DNA of 57,679 nucleotides from Coemansia sp. RSA 922 (taxonomy: Eukaryota; Kickxellomycota; Kickxellomycetes; Kickxellales; Kickxellaceae), in NCBI GenBank assembly GCA_027577415.1, contig JANBQS010000025.1, positions 1 through 57,679 of the forward strand, given 5' to 3'. Positions 1 through 10,080 of this stretch are shown in pieces (the first letter of the stretch is position 1; each line of letters opens with the position of its first letter). Both the position numbers and the translations under genes were made by a program. The notes beneath the pieces are model-generated. The model saw only the letters and a program-made list of their open reading frames with translations. It was not told the origin of the DNA and ran no database searches.

Positions 1-572
1 CTGAATCACGAATTACTGAAATCACAGCCACGTTTAGAAAGAAAGTTGGTAATTTCAGGTATCAAGATGTCCCCCTAAGTCATGGTACAGTAGTACTAGT
101 CATCAACATTAAAGATCACCCTGTTGGGTGATAGATCAGTCACATGACCAAAATGTGAGATTGCTTGCTGATGTGATGTGTCAATCCTACATAAACACCT
201 GAGTGCAGGGTGTGATGTCATAAATACAGTGTGCAACAAAGCTGTGAGTGTGCAGGTGATGAGTACAAATTCCAATAGATTGATTAGCATCATAGTTGAG
301 GGTACTTTTACTTTATTATGACACTTTAGCTATTAGTATCAACACATGGGGCCATTTAAATTCAGTTACCAATGTAATTGGCTGATTAGGTTATAACATG
401 TACTCTCACGCTTCATGTATTATCAAATTGTCTGGTGGCCTTCAACTTATTTAATGACCAACATTTTATAATAAAATATGCAGCTAACTTTTTACTGAAC
501 TATATGGAGAGTTATCCATGCTGTATTTGGGTTTTGAATTTTCTAGCTATTATTATATATTTTACTCTAAAT
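1..572. other. AT-rich stretch without a recognisable gene
   Basis: No reading frame here looks like a protein; the longest (96-293, minus) has no family features. The stretch holds one copy of a dispersed repeat (21-78) and several TGATGTG/TCACATGA-like words between 115 and 200. Its composition matches the AT-rich blocks at 22.8-25.8 kb and 54.8-57.2 kb, not the neighbouring genes. Confidence 0.6.
21..78 (+). repeat. Dispersed repeat, copy 1
   Basis: About 57 bases match 55974-56030 in the same orientation with only a handful of differences; the core GGTAATTTCAGGTATCAAGA is identical in both. Similarity fades on both sides. Both copies lie in AT-rich, gene-poor DNA. Its nature (element fragment or duplicated flank) is not shown by the sequence. 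Confidence 0.75.
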
Positions 573-2736
573 CTATGAACGCTTAAGGCGGTTGGATAGT
601 AGGCCAACCCCAGAAAATATGATAGCTACACCCACGGCGAACAAGACGTACTTGACAGTGGTAAACAATTTGAATTCGTTAAAGTACACACCACCGCCAA
701 TAATGTCAAACACAGTCCACACGACATAAAAGACGGGCACTTGGAGGAGAGCGTCGTAGCGCTGTAGGCCCTGGTTGATCCAGTAGACCTGAGACGCAGC
801 GGTAAAGGCAGTGACCAGCAAGATACCCCAAGTGATAAAGCTGGTAAACTGGTTGTCGTGGTCAAATATGGATACAGAGAGCAAGTTGACAAGCGATTTT
901 GCAAAGAGGGTCGTCAGTGTGGCCATCAGTGAGCCCAGGCTGGCGTAGGCGAGTGGAAGTCCATACTGAACATGGCGAGAGGAAGGGCTAATAGGGCAGA
1001 CGTAGCGGTCAAATATTAGTAGCGGATTTTGTAACAGAGTGCGGGTAGTCTTTTGGAACCAAGTGGCAGGAGGATTCGGGTTGGGCAAGGACTCGTGAGT
1101 ATGGACAATAGTCAGAGTATCCGAGTCACCGAGCTGATGGTGCTCCTGGAGGTAGTGTGTGACACCGCGCTCGACAGTCCAGAGGAAAATGTAAATCGCC
1201 AAGATGAGAACGAATATCAGGCACAGATATAGCACAGTCGGCTTGGCTTTGAGTAACTGGATGAGTACACAGAGGCGGTAGTCTTGCTGTACAATGCCGC
1301 TGAATACGACGACGACGACGCAGCCGGCGATAATAAGTACAATGCCTCCGACGTCAAACAGACTGATCTTTTCGTCGTTGAGCAGCGGCGCGATAATGAC
1401 GTTGGTGACTAGGGATACGGCGCCCAGGGGAGCGACCAACGACTGAGGCGCAAATTGCAGGGCAATAAAGTTGACGACATTGCCAAGAATAAAAATTACC
1501 AGGCCGACTAGCCACACGGGGCTGCTGAAGGGTGTTTTGTTCGGTGGCACGGCTGTGGAGTTTGCGGGTAATGTCGGCGGAGGCAGAATTGAGAGTGAGG
1601 GGCGACGAGTATTAGTGCCCAGTGCTGAGAATGGGCGGCGAGCAGCGTTTCTGTCACCGCAGTTGGTCATCTCGAAGATATCGTCGCCGTCGTAATTCCT
1701 AGCCGCAGCGTCGCTATTATCGGCTGGTTGTGGCGGCGAAGGCGTAGCAACGACAGCGGCCTTGCGCGCTGTGTGGAGGGCGCCAGAGGAGTAAAAGTAC
1801 ACGTCACTAGGTGGCGTAGGCGAACGACCCTGCTTGGCTTGAGCGGCGGCAGCGTCAGCGGCGGCCTTTTGCTGACGCTTGCGAAAGGCGTACTTTTGGA
1901 GGTTGAGGCCGACGTTGAGGGTAGCGCCGCCAATGAGCACTAGGAGCACGCCGATCCACACTTGCTGGTGCGGCTCTTGGCTCGCGCATCGGCCCAGCAG
2001 CGTGGTAGATGAGTCGGCAAGTGGCGTCTGTGCTGTGTTTCTAGATGATGTAGCTGCTGAAGCGCAAGTGTATCCGCTAGAGCAAGTGTCAACTGAGCCG
2101 CCATATACTCCACACTGAGCAGCGGGCATGAATCCGCCGCAGCATGAGATGGAGCCGTTAATAATGGGCCGAGCAGAGTTGGCGCCAGGCGGGACGTCGG
2201 CAGGAGCGCCATCAAGAGTCCAAGCGCCGCCGCAGGACGACTCTAAAGTGCAAAACTCGGGCGCACACCAGGCGCTTTCTTCATTGGCGCTTATAGAGGC
2301 GTTTGTGTCTGGTGCCCACCGCCGGCTGAGCTGAAAGGCGGCGCAGTCTTTGGCGGCAAAGCAGAGCTCGCCTACGAGAGTAAAAGGAAAAATCGTTAGT
2401 TGGACCTAGTAAAGTATTTGCCGCCAGTGAGTACTACGAAATAAAAAACATACCTGGTTTGACCATATAATGACAAGTGCCGCCTATGCAGGCGTACTCG
2501 CCCAAACGCGGCTTTGGATTCAAAGGAGCTGTGGAGCTAGAGCTGCGGTTGCCGGCCCGATACGTGATGCATTGCGAGTCAGATGTGCATGAGCGGCCCG
2601 TTACCGGCTGAACAGATGACGATGATATCTCGCTGCGCTTAGCCAATAGCAGTGGGGCTCGGCGACCTGCGCTGCATGTATCAGATGAGCTGCTCACTCC
2701 AGCAATAAGCAAGGCGAGGTATACAAAAGACCGCAT
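573..2736 (-). CDS. NIPA-like magnesium transporter with secreted-type Cys-rich N-terminal ectodomain
   Basis: Two exons: 2736-2454 and 2371-573. The 82-nt intron has donor GTATGT and acceptor TAG and splits a Gly codon, giving 693 residues. The N-terminus (MRSFVYLALLIAG) is a signal peptide. About 200 residues follow with many cysteines (RSCTSDSQCI, GTCHY, SSCGGAW, ISCCGGF, DTCSSGYTCA). The rest is a multi-spanning region matching the NIPA/DUF803 family (transporters of magnesium, EamA-like fold), with segments such as FILGNVVNFIALQFAPQSLVAPLGA and a long loop before the last helices. Family members normally begin close to the first helix, so the cysteine-rich lumenal or extracellular part is unusual. 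I chose the Met at 2736 because the signal peptide starts there. Family sure, substrate inferred. Confidence 0.85.
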
Positions 2737-2994
2737 ATATATATAATAAAGTACAAATATAATAAAGTAATACAAAAAGGCGTAAAGAAGAAGAAGAAAA
2801 GCAAAGTTTGTCTAAAAAAAGGTGGTGAATAAGCCACTTTGAAAAATAGCCACCTACTCCCCCACCCGGGCCCCTGAGTATATATGCTAGTAAGGACATC
2901 CCTATATTACTGTCGGCTTGGCTGCGAGTGTGGAGGAAAGGCATTCTGGCTCCACTCTTTTTTTCTTTGTTGTTGCAATTTAACCGCATAAAGT

Positions 2995-3372
2995 ATGGAT
3001 ACAGCCGACTATGCTCTCTTGCGCCAGTGTGTGCCCAATGCGCGCTTTGCCTCTGCAACGCTTAGCAACAGGACAGCCTTCTACTCGAGCGCAGGAGTGA
3101 TAACGCCCCGCAATCGCAACTACGCTCGCATGCGCCGCCACATGGCCCTCGTAATCGGAGGCAATAATAGCAAAAGCCACGCGAAACAAGAACAATCGTC
3201 TCAGGCTGCTGGTGACTCGACTCGCATTGGTCTAATAAATTTCGGTCCGAGCTGCACTGACAATGTCGATATAGACGACGAAGAGACCGAGATGGCGCTG
3301 CTCGAGCAAATCCTGTTGCGGCAGCAGCAGCAGTCTTTGGGAATAGCTCAATTTCAGCACTACTCCGAGTAA
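2995..3372 (+). CDS. Small protein of unknown function (125 aa)
   Basis: Not recognised. The protein is 125 residues: a basic first half rich in Arg/Asn, then an acidic stretch (DNVDIDDEETEMALLEQILL) and a Gln-rich end. No signal peptide or membrane segment. The ATG at 2995 follows a plausible leader, and a TATATAT sequence lies near 2878, about 115 bases before it, the usual spacing in this window. It is divergent from the transporter and ends only 18 bases from the SelO stop, with AATAAATAAATA right after its own stop. The tidy placement and balanced composition support a real gene. Confidence 0.6.
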   Translation: MDTADYALLRQCVPNARFASATLSNRTAFYSSAGVITPRNRNYARMRRHMALVIGGNNSKSHAKQEQSSQAAGDSTRIGLINFGPSCTDNVDIDDEETEMALLEQILLRQQQQSLGIAQFQHYSE

Positions 3373-3390
3373 TAAATAAATATAAGGCAT

Positions 3391-5235
3391 TTATGAGCTG
3401 CAACTGCACTGCAAGCCCTCGCCCCACTGCGGCACAGGCCCGGCATATCGCTCGGCCATATCTTTCAAGTGCTCAGGCACAGTATCGTCAAAGGCATGAG
3501 TCGTCAGTAGTTCCAGAGCCTGATCAACACAACCTAATACGTCATTGTCTTTTACTCGGTCAATAATGTCTTGCGCCACCCAATTGCGCAGCACGTGTCG
3601 CGGATTGGCCAGTCGCATGCCGGCGCCCACTGCCTTTGCCGAGTCTTGGTCAATGACGCCTTGCGCAGCCAGGCGTGGGCCGTATACGCCCTCATAAAAT
3701 GCCCTCATATCGCCTTGCCAATCACCACCTCCTAGTCGGCTGCAGTCAGATCGGGCAGCCAGGGCGTCAATATGCTGCTCCAGCCCAGCACCATCTTCAC
3801 TCTTGAGTAAAAGCGGCACATCGCACAGTGCTCGCATGGCAAAAGTATAGTCGGTATGTCCGCGCTCCAAAAGCTCCAAAAACGGCTGCACAATAGTCGC
3901 CATATCGGCACTGTCGTGATCGGAGGAAAGGCCAAACTTGCGGCGCATAAGCTCGGCGTATTTGCGCGAATACTCGGAGCCAAACGAATTCAGGGCTTTC
4001 GTGACAGCTTCCAGGGTCTCTGACGACGCGTCCTCTTCAGGGTCCTGGCCAACAAGGCGGGACAAGGGTCCGGCAAGTCGGACAAGATTCCATAGCGCCA
4101 CGTGTGGTTGCTCGCGGAAGGCATAGCGCCCTGCTGGGTCCGAGTGGTTGCAGATAAAGTCAGGGTCGTAAGCGTCCAAAAAGGCGTATGGTCCGTAGTC
4201 GATAGTCAGGCCCAAAATCGACATATTATCAGTGTTCATCACTCCGTGGCAGAACCCGACTGCCTGCCACGCCGCCACCATTGCCGCCGTACGCTCAACG
4301 ACGACCTGCAACAGTCGAATATACACTCCACCACCACCACTCTTGTCATCAGCAGCGGGCTGGATAAGCTCAGAGTAGTAATGGTGGTGGATCACATAGT
4401 CTGCTAGTTTTCGCAGCAAGTTAAAGTCCCCACGCGAGGCAGGCAGCTCGAATGAGCCGAACCGCACCCACGATGGAGCCAAGCGAGTGACTATGGCGCC
4501 CAGCTCTGGTTCCTCACGCTCGACTACACGGTCGGTGAATACCAGGGTCAGCGATCGAGACGTTGGCACACCCAGCGCATTCATATGCTCGGCAGCCAAG
4601 TACTCGCGAATACTCGATCTGCGCACAGCGTATCCGTCAGCAAACCTCGAGTAGGGCGTACGCCCAGCGCCCTTCAGCTGCGCCTCCCACACATCACCAG
4701 TATTGTTGAGTACTTGGCCAAGCGATATTGCGCGTCCATCGCCGAGCTGATCTGCCCATACTCCAAACTGATGGCCGCCGTAGCAGTGTGCCCAGGGATG
4801 AGAGCCGAGCAGACGCTGGTTGCCGCTCCACACGGCTGCTGCCAGCTGTGGGTCTCGCCAAAAGTCCTCGCTCTTCAGACCTATTAACTGCGCTCCGGAA
4901 GAGCTGACTCCCACTAGCTGAGGATTCTCGTGTTCAATAGGCACGGCCCAGCTCCACAACGCGCCGCGGACCTGGCGTGATGCTCGGAATTTAGACTGAG
5001 GGACGGGAATCTCGCCACTGTCGTCGCCAGCTGGCAGCATATCGTATGGCGCAGTGGGTACGAGTAAATCGCCTGGTAGGTCTTTTGTAAACGAATTGTC
5101 AAAGCGTAAGGGAAAGCCGGTGGTAGTCGGCGGCAACTTTGTCGTCTTGCTAAAACTGCTGCCCGACATTGTTAGTGGATAACGGAGATATGGCCAGGAT
5201 TTAAATGCAGTACGAGTAGCGAGCACAATGCGCAT
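3391..5235 (-). CDS. Selenoprotein O-type protein adenylyltransferase (Cys form), mitochondrial
   Basis: 614 residues matching the SelO/YdiU/FMP40 family, pseudokinases that transfer AMP from ATP to protein Ser/Thr/Tyr in mitochondria and affect redox homeostasis. Visible family blocks are GGHQFGVWADQLGDGRA, LKGAGRTPYSRFADGYAVRR and the active-site region HGVMNTDNMSILGLTIDYGPY with its Asn and Asp metal ligands. The protein ends CSCSS: Cys sits third from the end, where vertebrate SelO carries selenocysteine, so no selenocysteine machinery is needed. The N-terminus MRIVLATRTAFKSWPYLRYP has Arg/Lys and no acids, fitting a mitochondrial presequence. A second in-frame Met at residue 23 could give a cytosolic form. 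Single exon. Confidence 0.93.
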   Translation of the reverse strand: MRIVLATRTAFKSWPYLRYPLTMSGSSFSKTTKLPPTTTGFPLRFDNSFTKDLPGDLLVPTAPYDMLPAGDDSGEIPVPQSKFRASRQVRGALWSWAVPIEHENPQLVGVSSSGAQLIGLKSEDFWRDPQLAAAVWSGNQRLLGSHPWAHCYGGHQFGVWADQLGDGRAISLGQVLNNTGDVWEAQLKGAGRTPYSRFADGYAVRRSSIREYLAAEHMNALGVPTSRSLTLVFTDRVVEREEPELGAIVTRLAPSWVRFGSFELPASRGDFNLLRKLADYVIHHHYYSELIQPAADDKSGGGGVYIRLLQVVVERTAAMVAAWQAVGFCHGVMNTDNMSILGLTIDYGPYAFLDAYDPDFICNHSDPAGRYAFREQPHVALWNLVRLAGPLSRLVGQDPEEDASSETLEAVTKALNSFGSEYSRKYAELMRRKFGLSSDHDSADMATIVQPFLELLERGHTDYTFAMRALCDVPLLLKSEDGAGLEQHIDALAARSDCSRLGGGDWQGDMRAFYEGVYGPRLAAQGVIDQDSAKAVGAGMRLANPRHVLRNWVAQDIIDRVKDNDVLGCVDQALELLTTHAFDDTVPEHLKDMAERYAGPVPQWGEGLQCSCSS

Positions 5236-5342
5236 AATTCAAAAAGAAAAAAGGTGGAAAGATAAAAGAGAGTACAGAATCACAATGTTTGTGATCATTT
5301 TTCTTCTTCATAAGTTGTTTGTATTAATTTTTTTTCCATTAA

Positions 5343-6338
5343 ATGACGCCAGCAAAAAGACTTGCTGTAATTACAGGCGGCAATAGCGGTATTGGACTGG
5401 CTATTGCGCGGCGACTGCTTAGTATAAATAGCGATGGACACGAGTTCCGAGTGGTATTGGCTTGTCGCAACAAAGGCAAGGGCAAGGCAGCACGCGACGA
5501 ACTGCTGACGACATACCCACAGGCCCAAGTAGACCTTGTAGAGTTAGACACCAGCAGCGTGGCGTCAGTCGAGCGAGCAGCGATAGCACTGCGAACACTA
5601 TCTTGCGATGGCACAATAAGCCTGCTGTTTTGCAACGCTGGCTCCATGGCAATCGACTCTCTAGACATGTTTGGTATAGTGAGTGGGCTATTGTCGCATC
5701 CAATTGCGTTCTTCGAGTCGTCAGAGGCACTACGGCAGAAACGTGGGCTAGTCACGGCGGATGGCATGGGTGAGACGTTCCAAACCAACGTATTTGGGCA
5801 TTACTTGCTTATCGCCCGACTAACCGAGGCAATGGCAGGAGGTCGCGTAATATGGACTGGATCGGCAGCATCTCAGCTACAGTTCAAGGCTTGCGACTAC
5901 CAGCATGTCTGGGGCGATAAGCCCTACGAGTCGTCAAAGTACATTGTCGACCAGATCGCAGTCCCACTAGACCAGCGTCTGCGTCCCTTTGGTGTTCGTT
6001 GTCTGGTGGCGGAGCCGGGCAATGTTTGTACTAATTTCTTGGCTGGACTCGGGCTGCCCTTGTTTGAGTATCTGGTGGTGGGAGTGTTTTATTTTATTCG
6101 GTTTGTGCTGGGCATTGCTCGGTTCACTATTAATGCTGATAGTGGTGCTGAGGGTTGCTGCTATGCTGCGCTGGCTGATGAGGAGTGTGTTGATTCTCGT
6201 ATAAAGTACCATAGCCAAGTTACGCGTACTGGAAAGGCGTATGTTGGGCAGTTTCCATTAGTTCAGAACAAGGATACGGCAGCGTTTCTGATGGGGCGGC
6301 TCGATGGATTAGTGAAGCGGTTCGACGAGCCAAAGTAG
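5343..6338 (+). CDS. ERG27: 3-keto-steroid reductase (Erg27-type SDR)
   Basis: 331-residue short-chain dehydrogenase matching ERG27/HSD17B7, which reduces the 3-keto group during sterol C-4 demethylation in the ER with NADPH. The nucleotide site is TGGNSGIG (from about residue 11), followed by ACRNKGKGKAARDEL, as in this subfamily. CNAG lies mid-protein; the catalytic Ser is near residue 174 (TGSAAS), with Tyr195 and Lys199 (YESSK). A hydrophobic segment LPLFEYLVVGVFYFIRFVLGI near residue 240 would anchor it to the ER, as in family members. Single exon. It is divergent from SelO across about 107 bases. The large insert after Asp-Met-Phe is typical of the Erg27 group rather than of classical SDRs. 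Confidence 0.88.
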   Translation: MTPAKRLAVITGGNSGIGLAIARRLLSINSDGHEFRVVLACRNKGKGKAARDELLTTYPQAQVDLVELDTSSVASVERAAIALRTLSCDGTISLLFCNAGSMAIDSLDMFGIVSGLLSHPIAFFESSEALRQKRGLVTADGMGETFQTNVFGHYLLIARLTEAMAGGRVIWTGSAASQLQFKACDYQHVWGDKPYESSKYIVDQIAVPLDQRLRPFGVRCLVAEPGNVCTNFLAGLGLPLFEYLVVGVFYFIRFVLGIARFTINADSGAEGCCYAALADEECVDSRIKYHSQVTRTGKAYVGQFPLVQNKDTAAFLMGRLDGLVKRFDEPK

Positions 6339-6432
6339 AAAAAAGAACTATTGACAACAAAAAGTAATTTTTATTTTTCCTCTCTCCATTCTAAATTTCT
6401 TTTTAAACATTTCATTTTAATTTGTCATCATT

Positions 6433-6897
6433 ATGTCCGCTCCGCTTGATGCTGCTGTTGCCAAACGACTCCAAAGCGAGCTAATGTCTTTGATGATGGC
6501 GAATCTCAAAGGAATTTCAGCGTTTCCACAGTCAGACAATATGTTAAACTGGGTAGGAACATTGGACGGGGCGCCAGGCACGGTATATGAGGGGCTGACG
6601 TACAAGTTGGCGCTTAGTTTTCCTAGCAACTATCCGTTCACTGCGCCTACTATTACGTTTGTTACACCGTGCTGGCATCCGAACGTAGACGATCGTGGCA
6701 ATATTTGTTTGGATATACTCAAGGAACAGTGGTCGGCGGTTTACAACGTTCAGACTATTCTTTTGTCTTTGCAGACGCTCTTGGGAGATGCTAATCCGCA
6801 GAGTCCGTTGAATGGAGCGGCTGCTCAGCTGTGGGATAACCAGGCCGAGTATAAGCGCGTTTTGTTGAAGCATTACAAGGAGCATGCACAGATGTAA
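6433..6897 (+). CDS. UBC11: Ubiquitin-conjugating enzyme E2 C-type (APC/C partner)
   Basis: 154 residues covering the full UBC fold and closely matching UBE2C/UbcH10 and yeast Ubc11: RLQSELMSLMM, KGISAFPQSDN, WVGTLDGAPGTVYEGL, CWHPNVD, GNICLDILKEQWSA. The active cysteine is Cys92 in NICLDIL; the HPN motif lies 10 residues earlier. UBE2C supplies the first ubiquitins to anaphase-promoting-complex substrates, so the protein probably acts in mitotic exit. The N-terminal extension is only about 9 residues, much shorter than in animal UBE2C, where it limits APC/C activity. Single exon, with a short AT-rich leader. Confidence 0.93.
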   Translation: MSAPLDAAVAKRLQSELMSLMMANLKGISAFPQSDNMLNWVGTLDGAPGTVYEGLTYKLALSFPSNYPFTAPTITFVTPCWHPNVDDRGNICLDILKEQWSAVYNVQTILLSLQTLLGDANPQSPLNGAAAQLWDNQAEYKRVLLKHYKEHAQM

Positions 6898-7000
6898 CAA
6901 AAACACGCACACCCAAAACTATTAAGAATCAGAGGACATCCAAAGACTTTTTATCATGTTTGGAAATAACAAAGAGTATTATTTATTTATTTCTTGACAT

Positions 7001-7207
7001 ATGATCGATAACAACATCTTGAGTAACTACCACCGACAGGCTCGTGCTGTAGCTATCTGCCGGATATTGTCTAGCCCTAGTAGTCTACTGGCAGCCAGTG
7101 TGGCAGCTGGAGAAACGACATCGGAGACCCGGCAAAGGCTATTCCAGCAGTTGGCTCTAGCGACATTCACGACAAAGCCCATCATCGAATCACATGTCGT
7201 GACGTGA
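7001..7207 (+). CDS. Possible small protein (68 aa), unknown
   Basis: A 68-residue frame starting at ATG 7001 in the 400-base gap between UBC11 and RMD5. Its GC content is about 50 percent, higher than the AT-rich DNA on both sides, and the predicted protein is helix-prone with balanced composition (HRQARAVAICRILSSPSSL, ETRQRLFQQLALATF). TTATTTATTTATTTCTTG precedes it. No family is recognised. It could be a real small gene or a chance frame. Confidence 0.4.
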   Translation: MIDNNILSNYHRQARAVAICRILSSPSSLLAASVAAGETTSETRQRLFQQLALATFTTKPIIESHVVT

Positions 7208-7298
7208 TCATCATCTACTGTTCACATTCTTCATCTATTTCCTCTATTGCTTCTCACCACTGAATATATTTCTTTTGTTGTATTCTTGATAATTTATA

Positions 7299-8438
7299 AT
7301 GGATTCGCTTGTCAGAGATTGCGAAAAGCTGTCAAAGCACCAGACAGCGGCTATGAACAAGACGCTGGGGTCGTTGGAGGCGACGATTCGAGCATTGGAA
7401 TTAGCACACACAGAACCAGGCAGCTTAGCCAGTGCGCAGCGGCAATGCAAGCAGACACAAGACGCTGTGTCCGAGCAATTAAAGGACCTATGCACAAATG
7501 TGGCGAAATACGGCAAGCACGTTGAGCGGTCGTTCAAGCTGGACCTGGGCGTGGTGGCCGAGTCGCGAGCGTTCGAGAACAAGCAGGCCGAGCTGGGGCA
7601 ATCGATTATGCTTCACTTTCTTCGGTCGGGGGACTTTGACCTTGCGCGCAGCTTTATCACTGAGGATAAGAGCGTGGTGGCAGAGGACTCGGCCTGGGAG
7701 CGGTTCGAGGCGATGAACGCGCTGGCCGAGCAGATCCGTACTCATGTTCTGGAGCCGGCGCTGGAGTGGGCGCTGGCCAACCGCACCGAGCTTGAGGCGC
7801 TCGGCCTGGGCCTGGAGTTTACCCTGCACCGGCTGCGGTTCCTGCAGCTGGTCGAGGGCGGCGCGTCGGTCGAGGCGCTGGGGTATGCGCGGGAGTGGTT
7901 TCCGCACGCGAACACGGGCAGCGAGCGGCTGGACGAGATCACGCACCTGATGGGCGTGTTCATGTACGCGCGGCGGCTGGGCACGTCGCCGTACGCGGCG
8001 CTGTTTGACGAGCGGCGGTGGGCCGACGGCGCGCACGAGTTTGCGGCTGCGTTCTGCGCCGTGCAGGGCCTGGCCGCCGCGTCGCCGCTGGCCGTCAGCG
8101 TGGCGGCAGGCGCGCGGGCGCTGGCGGTGGTCAGCAAAGTGTCGAGCATCCTGCGCGAGCGGCGCGTCGAGTGGTCGCAGCAGGACGAGCTGGCGGTGGA
8201 GGTGCCGCTGCCCGACGACATGCGCTTCCACTCGGTGTTCGCGTGCCCGGTGTCGAAGGAGCAGGCGTCGCGCGACAATCCGCCCATGGCGCTGCCCTGC
8301 GGCCACGTCATCTGCAAGGCGTCGCTCGACAAGCTGGCGCGCGGCGTCCGGCCCGGCGCAGTGGCGTCCGGCCGCTTCAAGTGCCCGTACTGCCCGGGCA
8401 TGGCGACGGTGGGGGATGCGGAGCGGGTGCACTTTTGA
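7299..8438 (+). CDS. RMD5: GID/CTLH E3 ubiquitin ligase subunit Rmd5/Gid2
   Basis: 379 residues matching Rmd5/RMND5: an N-terminal helical region, LisH/CTLH/CRA helices in the middle (SIMLHFLRSGDFDLARSFI; LEFTLHRLRFLQLV; ALGYAREWF), and a degenerate C-terminal RING from about residue 310 (FACPVSKEQ, ALPCGHVICKASLDKL, FKCPYC). Rmd5 pairs with Fyv10/Gid9 as the catalytic core that tags gluconeogenic enzymes for degradation in yeast. The first 80 codons have ordinary base use; from about 7540 the third positions become almost all G or C, continuing through the convergent PUF6 gene whose stop is only 25 bases away. Single exon. Confidence 0.88.
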   Translation: MDSLVRDCEKLSKHQTAAMNKTLGSLEATIRALELAHTEPGSLASAQRQCKQTQDAVSEQLKDLCTNVAKYGKHVERSFKLDLGVVAESRAFENKQAELGQSIMLHFLRSGDFDLARSFITEDKSVVAEDSAWERFEAMNALAEQIRTHVLEPALEWALANRTELEALGLGLEFTLHRLRFLQLVEGGASVEALGYAREWFPHANTGSERLDEITHLMGVFMYARRLGTSPYAALFDERRWADGAHEFAAAFCAVQGLAAASPLAVSVAAGARALAVVSKVSSILRERRVEWSQQDELAVEVPLPDDMRFHSVFACPVSKEQASRDNPPMALPCGHVICKASLDKLARGVRPGAVASGRFKCPYCPGMATVGDAERVHF

Positions 8439-10080
8439 GAAAATTATATTAAATAAACCTTGTCTACTTCAAGAGAGCCACTATCGCCGCAACAGTCGCA
8501 TTGCCCGCGGCCTTTGCCTCAAGCACCGCCAGATGCGGGGCCAGGAGCTCGCGCGCGCGGCCGGCCGTGGCGGGCACCTCGAGCAGCGCGCGCACGGGGA
8601 ACGCGCCGGCCGCCGCCGCCGGCAGCAGCTGCCCCGACTCGGCCAGCGCGGCGAGCACGTCGGTCGCGAACGGCGGGTTGCCCTCGTACGGCGGCGCGGC
8701 GTCGGCAGCCGCGGCCCGCACCGGCGCGTGGCCGGCCAGGATGCACGTCGCCACGACGCGGTTGGCGACGGGGTGCAGCAGCACGTGGCCGGGCGCAATG
8801 TCATGTGACACCAGGGCCAGCACGGCGTCCCACGCGCGGCGCTTGTCGCACGGCGCGCGCACCAGCGTCTCGGCGACGGCCTGGCTGGGCAGCGGCTCGA
8901 AGACGGCGGCGGCGGCGTGGCGCTCGGCCCAGGCGACCAGCGGCGGGCCCGCGGCGGCGGCCAGCTCGCGGCGGCGCGTGGCGGGGTCCTTCTTGCTGGT
9001 GGCGGCGCGGACCGAGTCGCCGGCGCGCAGCACGGCCAGCGCGTCGGCGCCGACGTAGTGCGGGCTGCGGCCGGCCAGCGCGTACAGCAGCACGCGGCGG
9101 CCGTGCGTGTCGGGCAGCAGATCGTCGGCCAGCGCGGCGGCGTCGGCCAGCAGCGTCTTGGCCACGAGCACCGTGTCGTCGACGCAGTCCAGCGCGCCGA
9201 TCAGCACGGCGTGCGCGTGCTCGTCGAGCGCCATCTTGCGCACGAACGGCCGGAACGACCGCACCAGCGCCTTGCGGTCCTTGGGCGACCCGTGCAGCAG
9301 GCACAGCATCGCGCAGTGCGCGCCGTCGCGCGTGTGCACCATCTCCACCGCCAGCGTGTGCAGCGCCTCGATCGCCGCGCGCCGGTCCGCGCCGTCCGAC
9401 AGCCGCACCAGGTCCAGCAGCACGCGGTGCACGACGGCATGCTGCACCGTGCCCTTCTCCAGCAGCGGCGCCGCCGACGCCTTCAGCGCCGCCACCACGC
9501 CCGCCAGCCGCTGCGGCGACTGCGCCAGGATCGCGTCCACCGACGTCACGTGCGCCCCCATCACCGCGCACTCGCCGCCGTAGAACTCGGCCGCCAGCGC
9601 CCACCGCTGCGCTGCGTTGGCGTAGACCGAGTAGCACTCGTCGACCACGGCGGCCGCGTCCTTGTGCCGCACCAGCCGCCGCACGTGCCCGCTGAGCGCC
9701 GCGATGATGCGCGCGCGCGCCGCCGGGCAGTGCTTGAGCAGCCGCAGCAGAATGTGCCGCCCGTACATGCTCTTTGCCAGCTCGATCTCGGCGCCTGCCA
9801 GCTCGCCCGAGATGACTGCGCGCTGCTCAGTGCTGCCGTGCTTGATGCACGTCTGCACCACGCGGCTCATGTCGTGCTTGAGCGTGATCTCCTTGATCCG
9901 CCCGCCAATCAGCTCCATCATTGCCGCCATGTGCGTGCGTCGGACGTCGGCGTCCAGGTCGCCGCGCCTGAGCTGCTCCCACAGCTTGCGTGCTTCGATC
10001 TTCAGGTCTCCGCCCGAGCTCTGCTGCTGCCGGTCCGAGCGCTGCTTCTTTTGCTGCTGAGCGCGCGACCCGACAGGCTC
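7540..10080. other. GC-rich island across the RMD5/PUF6 convergent 3' halves
   Basis: Base composition rises from roughly 50 percent GC to roughly 70 percent by eye. The rise begins inside RMD5 (about codon 80) and ends inside PUF6 (about codon 57). The island crosses two unrelated genes and the 25-base gap between their stop codons, so it follows position on the chromosome rather than gene function. It also creates long spurious frames on the opposite strands. Confidence 0.8.

Noticed and set aside
1471..2334. Several plus-strand frames opposite the NIPA gene
   Set aside because: They are shadows of the minus-strand coding exon with no family features.
3391..3410. Selenocysteine in SelO
   Set aside because: The third residue from the end is encoded by an ordinary Cys codon (CSCSS), and no in-frame TGA readthrough is needed.
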